A stretch of 64,000 bases of DNA from Nitrospirota bacterium (lineage in GTDB: Bacteria > JACPQY01), in assembly GCA_016180645.1 (NCBI GenBank), contig JACPAV010000019.1:62001-126000 (forward strand), in the 5' to 3' direction. The notes under the pieces are model-generated. The model saw only the letters and a program-made list of their open reading frames with translations. It searched no databases and was not told the origin of the DNA. A program made the translations under genes and the position numbers. Below are positions 17,595-25,553 of this stretch, piece after piece (the stretch's first letter is position 1; every line of letters starts with the position of its first letter).

Positions 17595-18812
17595 ATGAAC
17601 CTTATTCTTGAAACATCCATCCGGGCCTTGCTCGAGAACTCCCCCCGCGCATCGGACCTGATCTTCGTGCCGGGCCGCGCGCCGCAGGCTCAAGCCGACG
17701 GCGCCCTGGCCGATTCTCCCCCCGGCCTCCCCCCCCTATCCCCGGAGGACATGCGCGTCATCGCGGAGGATTTCATGAAGGACCAATCGTATCTCCGTGC
17801 CCAGTTCGATTCCCAGGGCAATTGCGATCTGTCGTTCGCCTTTCGCGATCTCTGCTACTTCCGTGCAAGTCTTTTCCAGGCGCGCCAGGGCATCACCCTC
17901 GTGCTCCGCGTCATCCCCAAGGGGGTGCCGACCCTGGAGGATCTCCATCTTCCCAAGCCACTCCACGATATCGCCCGCCAGAAGGCCGGCCTCGTGCTCG
18001 TGACGGGGGCGACCGGCTCCGGCAAGAGCTCCACCCTCGCCGCCATGATCCACCTGATCAACAGCGAACAGCCCGTCCACATCATCACCGTCGAGGATCC
18101 CGTGGAGTTCGTCCACACCCCCATCAAAGCAACCATTACTCAACGTCAACTTGGACAGGATGTCCCTACTTTTTCCATGGCGCTCCGGGCCGCCCTTCGG
18201 CAGGCCCCCCAGGTTCTTCTCGTGGGGGAAATCCGGGACGCCGAGACTGCCGAGATCGCCTTTGAAGCGGCGGAAACCGGCCACCTCGTCCTAAGCACCC
18301 TGCACACACCGGATACCCTCCGAACCGTGGAACGGTTCATCGGGCTATTTTCGGAGCGGGACATCGACTACGTCCGCACGCGCTTCTCACGGGCATTCAA
18401 GACCGTCGTCAGCCAGAAACTCCTTCCCCGCAAGGATGGCCCCGGCCGTATTCCGGCCGTCGAAATCCTCCAGGCGACGCTCCGCACACAGGAGTACGTC
18501 CGACTTGGCGACCGGCCGGGCCGTTACTTGGAAGAGGCCCTCGAAGAAGGCGCCCTGGAAGGAATGCAGTCGTTCGATCAGGACCTCGAACGACTGACCA
18601 AGGCCGGACTGATCACCCTGGAGACCGCCCTCGCCCATGCCACGCGTCGCGCCAACCTGGAACTCCACCTGAGAGCGGATGAAGACATCCAGCTCGATCG
18701 GCCTGATCGTGTCTTCTTCCGCCTCAAATCCCCCCATTCGGCAAACGCTCCGTCTCCGGACCGTTCCAAGACCGGCCCGGTCGTCTTGCCGTTGAGGCCC
18801 AAGAAAAAGTAA
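17595..18812 (+). CDS. PilT/PilU-like type IV pilus retraction ATPase
   Basis: 405 residues from ATG at 17595; residues encoded upstream in frame are poorly conserved in character. A PAS-like N-terminal domain is followed by a secretion-ATPase core: Walker A GATGSGKSST near 138-147, Asp box ITVEDPVEF, Walker B VLLVGEIRDAET and His box TGHLVLSTLHT. ISQ-like VVSQKLLPR and IPAVEIL match PilT. The C-terminal AIRNLIRE motif required for retraction by PilT is not visible, so a PilU-type or divergent role is possible. The N-terminal signature is also loose. No other pilus gene is nearby, so the assignment rests on the ATPase core. Confidence 0.8.
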   Translation: MNLILETSIRALLENSPRASDLIFVPGRAPQAQADGALADSPPGLPPLSPEDMRVIAEDFMKDQSYLRAQFDSQGNCDLSFAFRDLCYFRASLFQARQGITLVLRVIPKGVPTLEDLHLPKPLHDIARQKAGLVLVTGATGSGKSSTLAAMIHLINSEQPVHIITVEDPVEFVHTPIKATITQRQLGQDVPTFSMALRAALRQAPQVLLVGEIRDAETAEIAFEAAETGHLVLSTLHTPDTLRTVERFIGLFSERDIDYVRTRFSRAFKTVVSQKLLPRKDGPGRIPAVEILQATLRTQEYVRLGDRPGRYLEEALEEGALEGMQSFDQDLERLTKAGLITLETALAHATRRANLELHLRADEDIQLDRPDRVFFRLKSPHSANAPSPDRSKTGPVVLPLRPKKK

Positions 18813-18845
18813 GCATGGGGTGATGGAGTCATGGAATCATCTGGA
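18813..18845 (+). repeat. Degenerate CATGG-type repeats, 5' flank of the four-helix-bundle gene
   Basis: Positions 18813-18845 contain GCATGGGGTGATGGAG and TCATGGAATCAT. Read as reverse complement this is the same ATGATTCCATGA/CCCCATG unit as the tract at 19218-19345, so the gene between them is flanked by inverted copies of one repeat type. The start codon of the next gene lies inside this tract. Confidence 0.6.
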
Positions 18846-19217
18846 AATCCATCTCAATCGGAGGGATTGAAACAGCGTACGAAAACTTTCGCCCTAACCG
18901 TCATCCGCCTGTTCCGAACACTGCCGAAAACGGCAGATGCCCAGGTCATCGGCAGACAACTGCTTAGATCATCAACTTCCGTTGCGGCGAACTACCGCGC
19001 CGCGAGGCGCTCCCGTTCACGGGCGGAATTCATATCCAAGATCGGGCTTGTCGTGGAAGAGACCGACGAATCGCTTTTTTGGCTTGAACTGATTGCAGAG
19101 AGTGGCATCCTTCCACCGGAACAAATTGAGGATCTGATGAAGGAGGCAGGTGAACTGTTGGCGATATTCGCCGCGTCGCAGCGGACGGCGAAGGCCAACC
19201 GTACTAAACTTCGATGA
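18831..19217 (+). CDS. Four-helix-bundle protein (23S rRNA IVS / Avd-like family)
   Basis: 128 residues. The segment TFALTVIRLFRTLPKTADAQVIGRQLLRSSTSVAANYRAA is the family core (RSS-x-S-x2-ANY), followed by SRAEFISKIGLVVEETDESLFWLEL and a last helix ending before a basic tail. The family (TIGR02436) includes proteins encoded in intervening sequences of 23S rRNA and is related to Avd of diversity-generating retroelements; most members are free-standing with unknown function. No rRNA or reverse transcriptase is near. The ATG at 18831 overlaps a short degenerate repeat tract, and a larger inverted tract follows the stop codon, suggesting that gene and repeats travel together. Confidence 0.8.
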   Translation: MESSGNPSQSEGLKQRTKTFALTVIRLFRTLPKTADAQVIGRQLLRSSTSVAANYRAARRSRSRAEFISKIGLVVEETDESLFWLELIAESGILPPEQIEDLMKEAGELLAIFAASQRTAKANRTKLR

Positions 19218-19345
19218 TCCGATGGCCACATGAACATGATTCGATGAATCCATGACCCCATGTTTCCATGAATCCATGACCCCATGACCCGATGATAACG
19301 TGAATCCATCAAAACATGACCCCATGATTCCATGAATACATTCTA
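19218..19345 (+). repeat. Degenerate ATGAATCCATGACCCC tandem repeat tract
   Basis: About 130 bp built from variants of an 8-10 nt unit, for example CCATGAATCCATGACCCCATG at 19248 and 19268 and CATGACCCCATGATTCCATGAAT near 19316. The units are irregular and have no spacers of constant length, so this is not a CRISPR. Read in frame on the minus strand it gives meaningless MDSWGHG-type peptides. The tract ends just before the acyl-CoA dehydrogenase start. Confidence 0.75.
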
Positions 19346-19360
19346 CGGAGGTAGCCACTA

Positions 19361-20524
19361 ATGGACAGCAGCCTGCACTGTGACTGGAGCCAATACTTCA
19401 AGGAAGAGCACAATATCTTCCGTCAAACGATCCGCAAGTGGATCGAGGCCGAGCTGGCCCCGAATGCGGACAAGTGGGAGGAAGCCGAGGATTTCCCCAA
19501 CTGGGTCTTCAAGCGCGCGGGCGAACAGGGATTCCTCGGTCTCCGTTATCCCGAGGACGTGGGCGGCCTCGGCGGCGACTACTGGTACACCGTCGCCTAT
19601 GCGGAAGAACTTCCCCGTGCCCAATGCGGCGGGGTCCCCATGGCCCTCATGGTCCAGTCGGATATGGCCACCTACTCGATCCACCTGCACGGCACGCCCG
19701 AGCAGAAAAAGGAATTCCTGATTCCCGCGATCAAAGGTGAGAAGATTGCCGCCCTCGGCGTCTCCGAACCGTTTGTGGGATCGGACGTGGCCAACCTGAA
19801 AACGACGGCGAAGAAAGTCGGCGGCGACTACATCATCAACGGCTCCAAGACCTTCATCACCAGCGGCGCGCGCGCGAACTTCATCAACCTGGCGGTCCGC
19901 ACAGGGGACACCGGCTTTGGCGGCATCTCCATGATCCTGTTCCCCACCGACACGAAGGGCTTTCAGGTGACCAAGCGCCTCAAGAAAGTCGGGATGCACT
20001 CCTCCGATACGGCGGAGCTGTTTTTCGACAACTGCAAGGTCCCGGCGCGATACCTCCTGGGAGAGGAAGGACACGGTTTCTACTACATCATGGAAGGATT
20101 CCAAGGCGAACGCCTGATCGCGGCGATCACGGCGCTGTCGGGCGCCCGGCTGACGTGGGACCAGACGTACAAATACGCCCTCGAAAGGAAAGCCTTCGGG
20201 AGGCCGATCGGAAAATTCCAGGTTCAGCGCCACCGCTTGGTGGAGCTGATCTCGGAGATCGAATGCAATCAGGCTTTTGTCTACTACGTGTGCGATCTGT
20301 TCAACCGCAACGTTCCCTGCGTGAAAGAAGTGTCGATGGCCAAGATTCTGGCCGGCGAGCTCCAGACGAGGGTCACGGACCGCTGCATGCAGGTTCACGG
20401 CGGCTATGGCTACATCGAGGAGTACCACGTCGCCCGCGCATGGCGTGATTCCCGGCTGATCACCATCGGGGGTGGTACGACCGAGATCATGAAGGAGATC
20501 ATCGGGAAAATGATCGGGCTGTAG
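19361..20524 (+). CDS. Acyl-CoA dehydrogenase
   Basis: 387 residues, full length. The N-terminal helical domain, the middle beta domain with ALGVSEPFVGSDVANLKT (FAD- and substrate-binding signature, usually ALTEPxAGSD) and the C-terminal helical domain ending in the second signature QVHGGYGYIEEYHVARAWRD are all present; the glutamate in YIEEY is the expected catalytic base. It oxidises acyl-CoA to 2-enoyl-CoA with transfer of electrons to ETF. A CGGAGG sequence lies about 10 nt before the ATG. The CaiB-type CoA-transferase gene starts 24 nt later, so the two may serve one acyl-CoA pathway. Confidence 0.92.
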   Translation: MDSSLHCDWSQYFKEEHNIFRQTIRKWIEAELAPNADKWEEAEDFPNWVFKRAGEQGFLGLRYPEDVGGLGGDYWYTVAYAEELPRAQCGGVPMALMVQSDMATYSIHLHGTPEQKKEFLIPAIKGEKIAALGVSEPFVGSDVANLKTTAKKVGGDYIINGSKTFITSGARANFINLAVRTGDTGFGGISMILFPTDTKGFQVTKRLKKVGMHSSDTAELFFDNCKVPARYLLGEEGHGFYYIMEGFQGERLIAAITALSGARLTWDQTYKYALERKAFGRPIGKFQVQRHRLVELISEIECNQAFVYYVCDLFNRNVPCVKEVSMAKILAGELQTRVTDRCMQVHGGYGYIEEYHVARAWRDSRLITIGGGTTEIMKEIIGKMIGL

Positions 20525-20548
20525 AACGTAAGGAGAGAGGCGGGAGGA

Positions 20549-21802
20549 GTGAGGCGCAGGGCGAGGGGCGAAGGGCGCAAGGCGAAGAAGTCACCAGGAA
20601 CCAGGAACGAGGAACCCGGAACTCCGCCCCTTCCCCTTGCGGGAATCCGCGTACTCGACCTATCGAGGCTGCTGCCGGGTCCGTACTGCACGATGGTCCT
20701 CGCGCTCATGGGAGCCGAGGTCATCAAGATTGAAGATCCGGGGGGGGGCGACTACGTGCGCTACCTGCCGCCGTTGATCGGAGATACGAGCTCGATTTTC
20801 TGCGCGCTGAATCGAAACAAAAAAAGCATCACGCTCAATCTCAAGCAACCGGACGCCAAGGCGATCTTCCTCAAACTCCTCAAAACCGCAGACGGCGTGG
20901 TCGAGAGTTTCCGTCCCGGCGTCATGGAAAAGCTCGGCCTCTCCTACTCCTCACTCCTCACTCATCACCCGTCACTCATCTACCTGGCCATCAGTGGCTA
21001 CGGCCAGACCGGTCCTTATCGGCTGAAGGCCGGGCACGACATGAACTACAACAGCCTTTCCGGAGTTCTCAGCATCACCGGTGACCAAGCGGGCCGGCCG
21101 ATTATCCCCGGGGCTCAACTCGCCGACGTCCCCGGCGGCGCCCTCTTTGGAACGATCGCGTTTCTCGGGGCATTGGAGGCGAGGCACCGCACGGGCAAGG
21201 GGGCGTACATCGACATGTCGATGACCGAGGGATCCCTCGCCCTGCTGACGCAGTATTTCACTCAATTCGGCGTCGATGGCATCAATCACGCGCCCCGCTC
21301 CATGCCCCTGAACGGTCTGAATCCCTGTTACAACATCTATCGGACGAAGGACGGCCGCTACATGAGCCTCGGTGCGCTCGAACCCAAGTTCTGGGAGGCG
21401 TTTTGCAACGTGGCGGGCAAGCCGGAATGGATCGGCGACGCCTTCCCGACTTCCGATCAGCGTCAGGCCGTGCTTGAACGCGTCGAGGAACTCTTCAAGA
21501 CCAAGACGCAGGCCGAATGGGTCGCGCTCCTTTCGAATGTAGATTGCTGCTGTGAACCGATCCTGGATTTCTCGGAGGTCGTGCGGCACCCCCAGCATGC
21601 CGAGCGGGGCGTCTTCCTCCGGGAGAAACACAATGGCGAGGACGTCACCTTGGTCCGCGCACCCTTTCTCTTCGACGGTCGTTCCGTGAATCCACCCTAC
21701 CTGCCCGCTCCCACATTGGGCGAGCACACGGAATCCGTTCTCGCTTCCGTGGGAGTTCGCCCCGCGGACCTCGCTCGTCTCCGCTCCGCCGGCGCCGTCT
21801 GA
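20549..21802 (+). CDS. CaiB/BaiF family (family III) CoA-transferase
   Basis: The family starts at LAGIRVLDLSRLLPGPYCTM, with GAEVIKIEDPGGGD, LNRNKKSITLNLKQP and a conserved aspartate in DMSMTEGSLALL. These enzymes move CoA between carboxylic acids through an aspartyl-CoA intermediate. The start is uncertain: GTG at 20549 gives 417 residues, but the first ~28 codons are a low-complexity tract of GGCGAAGGGCG and GGAACCAGGAAC repeats, resembling a spacer that has become coding. No nearer ATG, GTG or TTG precedes the family core. A second simple-repeat patch (TCACTCCTCACTCATCAC) is inside the gene near 20945-20975. It probably works with the acyl-CoA dehydrogenase upstream. Confidence 0.85.
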   Translation: MRRRARGEGRKAKKSPGTRNEEPGTPPLPLAGIRVLDLSRLLPGPYCTMVLALMGAEVIKIEDPGGGDYVRYLPPLIGDTSSIFCALNRNKKSITLNLKQPDAKAIFLKLLKTADGVVESFRPGVMEKLGLSYSSLLTHHPSLIYLAISGYGQTGPYRLKAGHDMNYNSLSGVLSITGDQAGRPIIPGAQLADVPGGALFGTIAFLGALEARHRTGKGAYIDMSMTEGSLALLTQYFTQFGVDGINHAPRSMPLNGLNPCYNIYRTKDGRYMSLGALEPKFWEAFCNVAGKPEWIGDAFPTSDQRQAVLERVEELFKTKTQAEWVALLSNVDCCCEPILDFSEVVRHPQHAERGVFLREKHNGEDVTLVRAPFLFDGRSVNPPYLPAPTLGEHTESVLASVGVRPADLARLRSAGAV

Positions 21803-21813
21803 TTTCCGGAGAA

Positions 21814-21836
21814 CGCGGGCTAAAGCCCGCGCCTAC
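21814..21836 (-). repeat. GTAG-headed REP-like palindrome
   Basis: On the minus strand GTAGG, then stem CGCGGGCT / AGCCCGCG (21831-21824 / 21821-21814) with a 2-nt loop TT. The stem is identical to that at 12438-12455. It lies at the 3' end of the CoA-transferase gene, in the 243-bp gap before the inositol-phosphatase-like gene. Confidence 0.7.
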
Positions 21837-21870
21837 CAAGCATACACACCCTCGTCTCGGTAGCCGCAGG

Positions 21871-21918
21871 CCATGTTCATGCCGCACCATCCGTGGTGCG
21901 GCGACATATCATGGTCCC
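21871..21918. repeat. Palindromic repeat, family C copy 1
   Basis: Perfect inner stem GCCGCACCA / TGGTGCGGC (21881-21889 / 21894-21902) with loop TCCG, inside an outer CCATG / CATGG pair (21871-21875 / 21910-21914), followed by TCCC. A second copy lies at 60514-60564 with matching compensatory changes in the inner stem. Confidence 0.65.
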
Positions 21919-22045
21919 ATTCCCTCCGTGGCATGGGGCTTCAGCCTGCGTCTTCAGATCATGGCTGAAAGGCGACCTATGCCGCTTTTTATTCGAGGGG
22001 GTCGAGCCGGCGCTCGATGTCCTTCAGTTCCTGGCGGACCGAGGA

Positions 22046-22861
22046 CTATCTCGGCCGGAGCAGCCGTTGCATCGCCGTGTGTATCCGGCCGTTGGAGGAA
22101 AGAATGTTCTTCGCATAGGGATCGAACGGCTCACCGCGGAGGCCGGTCACGCGACCGCCCGCTTCCGTCACGATCAATGCGCCGGCCGCCACGTCCCACG
22201 GGCTTAGGCGCAGTTCCCAGAAGCCGTCGAACCGGCCACACGCCGTGTAGCACAAATCCAACGCCGCCGAGCCGTCCCGCCGAATGGCCTGGGCCTTGAG
22301 AAGAAAGCGTTTCCAGCATTCCAAATTGCGCAACGCCCACCGCCGGTTGTACGAAAAGCCCGTACACACAAGCGATCGCTCCAGTTTCGACGCCGTCGAT
22401 ACGTGGATCCGCCGACCGTTGAGGAAGGCCCCCTTCCCTTTCACGGCCGAAAACATTTCTCCGGCCATCGGATCGAAAACCACTCCAACCTGAATCTTCC
22501 CGCGGTACGCGAACGCGATCGAGACGCAAAAGCGGGGATAGCTGTGCGCATAGTTGGTCGTTCCGTCGAGCGGATCCACAAACCACTGACACTCGGCCTC
22601 CCGGCTCCCCGCCATCGGGTTCTCCTCCTCCTCCGCCACGACCACGTGATCGGGAAAGGCGGCGCCGACCCTCCGGAGAATCAAGGCCTGTGCTCGGTGA
22701 TCGAGATCGGTGACGAGATTCCGCCGACCTTTGAAGCGAACGTTCAGCGCTCGACCGTAGGATCCCCGCAGCAATGCGCCCGCCTCCTTCGCGGTGGCCG
22801 ACGCCACTCGCGCGATGTTCGAGTCATCGACGCTCAGAGTCCGCGGTGGAGGTGTTCTCAT
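22046..22861 (-). CDS. Inositol monophosphatase family protein (SuhB-like)
   Basis: 271 residues from ATG at 22861, where family similarity begins. The Mg2+-binding motifs are complete: VVAEEEENP, WFVDPLDGTTNYAHS (DPxDGT) and LSPWDVAAGALIVTEAGG (WDxAAG). Such enzymes hydrolyse inositol-1-phosphate or related sugar phosphates; some, like E. coli SuhB, also have RNA-related roles. It is a single gene, divergent from the zinc-ribbon membrane protein at 22904, with 42 nt between the start codons. The physiological substrate cannot be set from sequence. Confidence 0.88.
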   Translation of the reverse strand: MRTPPPRTLSVDDSNIARVASATAKEAGALLRGSYGRALNVRFKGRRNLVTDLDHRAQALILRRVGAAFPDHVVVAEEEENPMAGSREAECQWFVDPLDGTTNYAHSYPRFCVSIAFAYRGKIQVGVVFDPMAGEMFSAVKGKGAFLNGRRIHVSTASKLERSLVCTGFSYNRRWALRNLECWKRFLLKAQAIRRDGSAALDLCYTACGRFDGFWELRLSPWDVAAGALIVTEAGGRVTGLRGEPFDPYAKNILSSNGRIHTAMQRLLRPR

Positions 22862-22903
22862 GCGATTGCTTCGCTCCGCTCGCAATGACACCATACGCCC
22901 GTC

Positions 22904-23428
22904 ATGGTCGAACCCGGCTCCCCCGTATTTCAAGCCTTCTGCACGGCCTGCAAGCACGAGATCGATGTTTCCATTCTCGAACCGCTCGATACCTTCGCGT
23001 GCAGCCGCTGCCTCACGATACAGACCTTCGGCCAGGACCAGACCCGACCGGCGTTCGTCGACCCCGTCCCACGGCGTGTGGTGACGGCGCTCTTGCTCCT
23101 CCAGATCGCCATCGATTCGCTGGTTCTATGGAGACTCCAACGCCTCGGCGGTTCCGTTGGGACGATCCCCATCGTCGCTGTGGCCACGATGGCCGCCTCA
23201 GTCGTCTTCTTCCTCCGCGTCAAATCACCCCCACTCAACGCAGGCTTCGCCCTGCTTTCGATCTCCGTCGCGCTGGCTTTCGTGGCCATGAGAGGATTCC
23301 CCACAGAACGGGCCGGAGGGGCGGAGGAGTGGACGGTCCTTGTGTTTGCACTCGCAGCCATCCTCTCCCTTGGGTTGGTCTTCATGGTGGGGGAACTTCT
23401 CCGGATTTCTCGATTGCCGCGAGCGTAG
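22904..23428 (+). CDS. Zinc-ribbon integral membrane protein, unknown function
   Basis: 174 residues. An N-terminal CTAC ... CSRC pair of knuckles (residues about 13-36) makes a small zinc ribbon facing the cytoplasm. Four hydrophobic helices follow: LLLLQIAIDSLVLW, IPIVAVATMAASVVFF, FALLSISVALAFVAM and VLVFALAAILSLGLVFMVG. No named family recognised. It starts divergently from the inositol-phosphatase-like gene and converges on larE, so the context gives no functional hint. Confidence 0.6.
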   Translation: MVEPGSPVFQAFCTACKHEIDVSILEPLDTFACSRCLTIQTFGQDQTRPAFVDPVPRRVVTALLLLQIAIDSLVLWRLQRLGGSVGTIPIVAVATMAASVVFFLRVKSPPLNAGFALLSISVALAFVAMRGFPTERAGGAEEWTVLVFALAAILSLGLVFMVGELLRISRLPRA

Positions 23429-23433
23429 GCGTT

Positions 23434-24288
23434 CTACGCGCGGCTCAAACGACCGCTCTTGAACTCTTCCAGGTCCAGGCAAACGTACTTGAATCCCTCT
23501 TCCTTCAAACCCGCCACCACCTGCCTGCGGATAGGCTCTCGATTCAAGCGATCAAACTCTTCCGGGGAAACCTCGATCCGCGCAATGTCCTCGTGCAGGC
23601 GAACCCGGAATTCACGAAATCCCAGCTTCCTGAGCAGTGATTCGCTTCGACCCACGCGCGTCAGGTTCTCCACGGTGATCCGTGTGCCCTGCGGAAATCG
23701 CGACGACAGGCACGGCGAGGCCGGTCGATCCCACACGTCCAATCCCACTCGACGGCCTAGTTCGCGGATCTCACTTTTCGATAGTCCGGCCTCCGCGAGC
23801 GGACTTCGTACGCCGATTTCGCGAGCGGCTTTCAAGCCCGGTCGGATATCCCCCAGGTCATCGGCGTTCGTTCCATCTGCGACAACCGGGATGCCGCGCT
23901 CCTCGGCGATCCGTCCACACGTGGTGTACACCTCCGTCTTGCAGAAGTAGCAACGATCGGCATCGTTCCGCACGAAATCCTCGATCTCCATGTGACGAGT
24001 GGCGATCACAAGATGCTCCACGCCCAGTTCGCCCGTGATTCGGGCGGCATCGCGTCGATCATGCTCCGGGACGGTATCCGACAGGGCCGTGAGGGCGATC
24101 ACCCGCTCCGCCCCCAGTAGGTCGCGCGCCGTCTTGAGGACAAACGCGCTGTCCACCCCCCCCGAGAAGGCCACCAGGACACGCTCGAACGCCTGGATGC
24201 CGGCCTTCAGGTCGCCGTATTTTTGGTCGAGACCACGGGTGGTATCCGACCCCTCATCCCTTGCGGTGGCCGGCTCAAAAACGCCCAT
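23434..24288 (-). CDS. larE: ATP-dependent sacrificial sulfur transferase LarE
   Basis: 284 residues. PP-loop SGGVDS at 42-47, then DRCYFCKTEVY and DRPASPCLSSRFP. LarE adenylates a carboxylate of the pyridinium mononucleotide made by LarB and inserts sulfur, making the nickel-pincer nucleotide cofactor of lactate racemase and its relatives. In Lactobacillus the sulfur comes from one sacrificed cysteine in the PxxCLSSR-type site (here Cys193). Two further cysteines (113, 116) in CYFC could with it bind an Fe-S cluster that supplies sulfur catalytically, as reported for some LarE proteins; that is inference. The end of larB is at the right edge of the window. The ATG lies 6 nt after TAGACT, suggesting a leaderless mRNA. 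Confidence 0.88.
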   Translation of the reverse strand: MGVFEPATARDEGSDTTRGLDQKYGDLKAGIQAFERVLVAFSGGVDSAFVLKTARDLLGAERVIALTALSDTVPEHDRRDAARITGELGVEHLVIATRHMEIEDFVRNDADRCYFCKTEVYTTCGRIAEERGIPVVADGTNADDLGDIRPGLKAAREIGVRSPLAEAGLSKSEIRELGRRVGLDVWDRPASPCLSSRFPQGTRITVENLTRVGRSESLLRKLGFREFRVRLHEDIARIEVSPEEFDRLNREPIRRQVVAGLKEEGFKYVCLDLEEFKSGRLSRA

Positions 24289-24303
24289 CTGTACAGTCTA
24301 GCA
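24289..24303 (-). promoter_or_regulatory. Extended -10 box predicting leaderless larE mRNA
   Basis: On the minus strand TGC-TAGACT (TAGACT at 24300-24295), then six bases and the larE ATG at 24288. It is an extended -10 with no clear -35 and no SD. It gives larE its own transcription start just after hisH. Confidence 0.45.
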
Positions 24304-24318
24304 TCATCGGAAGCACCC

Positions 24319-24918
24319 TCACAGCAATCCGTTCGGACGCAGGAACCGCTCCCGAAGAAACCGAAGTCCCGCCGCCTGACTCTTCTCAGGGTGGAACTGG
24401 CAGGCCAGAACGTTTTCCCACTCGATCGCGGACACGAAACGGGCTCCGTACTCGGTCTCCGCCGCGATCACGTCGCGGTCCACCGGCACGGGAGCGTACG
24501 AGTGCACAAAGTAAAAGAACTCCCCCGACCCGTTCCGAAACTGCGCGCGATTCCATCCCATGTGTGGAAGCTTGAGGCGCCTGCCACCCCTGTCCAACTC
24601 CCCCACACGACCACGGAGAATCCCCAGGCCTTTCGAGCGGGGAGCTTCGTCGCTCCCATCGAAGAGGAGTTGGAGCCCCAGGCAGATCCCCAGAAACGGC
24701 TTTCCGGATTGGATCGCGCGCACGACGGCCTCGCGCAGCCCCGAGGCCGCCAGGTTGCGCTCCGCGGCGCCGAAGTGGCCCACGCCCGGCAACACCACGG
24801 CGGCGGCTCGATCGACGTCCCGTGCCTTCCCGCTTACTCGAACCGTGGCCCCGAGAAATTCCAGCGCCTTCGAAACGCTTCGGAGGTTTCCCATGCCGTA
24901 ATCGATTACGACGATCAT
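24319..24918 (-). CDS. hisH: Imidazole glycerol phosphate synthase, glutamine amidotransferase subunit
   Basis: 199 residues, class I amidotransferase. DYGMGNLRSV at the start, nucleophile elbow GICLGLQLLF with the catalytic cysteine, and FHPEKS with the His-Glu of the triad. HisH supplies ammonia to HisF in histidine synthesis. It is the last his gene of the cluster, 17 nt after hisB. hisA, hisF, hisC, hisI and hisE are absent here and must lie elsewhere, since HisH is useless without HisF. Confidence 0.94.
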   Translation of the reverse strand: MIVVIDYGMGNLRSVSKALEFLGATVRVSGKARDVDRAAAVVLPGVGHFGAAERNLAASGLREAVVRAIQSGKPFLGICLGLQLLFDGSDEAPRSKGLGILRGRVGELDRGGRRLKLPHMGWNRAQFRNGSGEFFYFVHSYAPVPVDRDVIAAETEYGARFVSAIEWENVLACQFHPEKSQAAGLRFLRERFLRPNGLL

Positions 24919-24935
24919 CAGCGCGGAGAGGGTGG

Positions 24936-25553
24936 CTACAGAACGCCCTTCGTCGAGGGCACGCCGGGCAGACGGGTATCCGCGGCCACCGCGCTGCGCA
25001 GGGCATGCGCGGCCGCCTTGAAGATGGCCTCCAGGATGTGGTGGCGATTCTTGCCGTACGGCGCCTGAATGTGCAGCGTCATATCCGCGTGGGTGCAGAA
25101 CGATGAGAAAAAACTCTCGGCCAGCTCTACGTCGAACGATCCGACCCGCCCTTTGGCCACTCTCACGTCATACCGCAGGAAGGGCCGTCCGGAGAAATCC
25201 AGCGTCACGTCCGCCAAGGCCTCATCCATCGGAACGCGGCCGTGGCCGTAGCGATTGATTCCCTTCTTGTCGCCCAGGGCTTTCTTGAACGCCTCGCCCA
25301 GGCAGATGCCCACGTCGTCCACCACGTGGTGATAATCCACCGCAGTGTCTCCCGTCGCTTTCACCGTCAGATCGAATCGCCCGTGCAACGCGAGCAGCTC
25401 CAGCATGTGGTCCAGGAACGCCACGGTCGTCGAAATGGAATACTGCGCGGACCCGTCGATCCGCAGGTCGACGGCCACGTCCGTCTCCTTCGTCTTGCGT
25501 CGGATCTCAGCTTCCCGTTTGGCTGATTCTACTTTTCTTGCGATCTTTGACAC
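24936..25553 (-). CDS. hisB: Imidazoleglycerol-phosphate dehydratase
   Basis: 205 residues from GTG at 25553, which overlaps the hisD 3' end by 47 nt. Manganese-binding histidine motifs FLDHML, DYHHVVDDVGICLGE and ILEAIFKA are present; a monofunctional dehydratase without the HisB phosphatase domain. It converts IGP to imidazole-acetol phosphate. The N-terminal ~18 basic residues are longer than usual, so translation may begin a little further in. Confidence 0.94.
   Translation of the reverse strand: MSKIARKVESAKREAEIRRKTKETDVAVDLRIDGSAQYSISTTVAFLDHMLELLALHGRFDLTVKATGDTAVDYHHVVDDVGICLGEAFKKALGDKKGINRYGHGRVPMDEALADVTLDFSGRPFLRYDVRVAKGRVGSFDVELAESFFSSFCTHADMTLHIQAPYGKNRHHILEAIFKAAAHALRSAVAADTRLPGVPSTKGVL

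Noticed and set aside
18831-19217. Intervening sequence of a 23S rRNA gene
   Set aside because: No rRNA sequence flanks the gene; the family is often free-standing.
19218-19345. CRISPR-like repeat array
   Set aside because: Units are 8-10 nt, degenerate and contiguous, with no constant-length spacers and no cas genes nearby.
19017-19358. Minus-strand frames rich in Met, Asp, Ser, Trp, His, Gly
   Set aside because: They are translations of the ATGAATCC-type tandem repeats and are not proteins.
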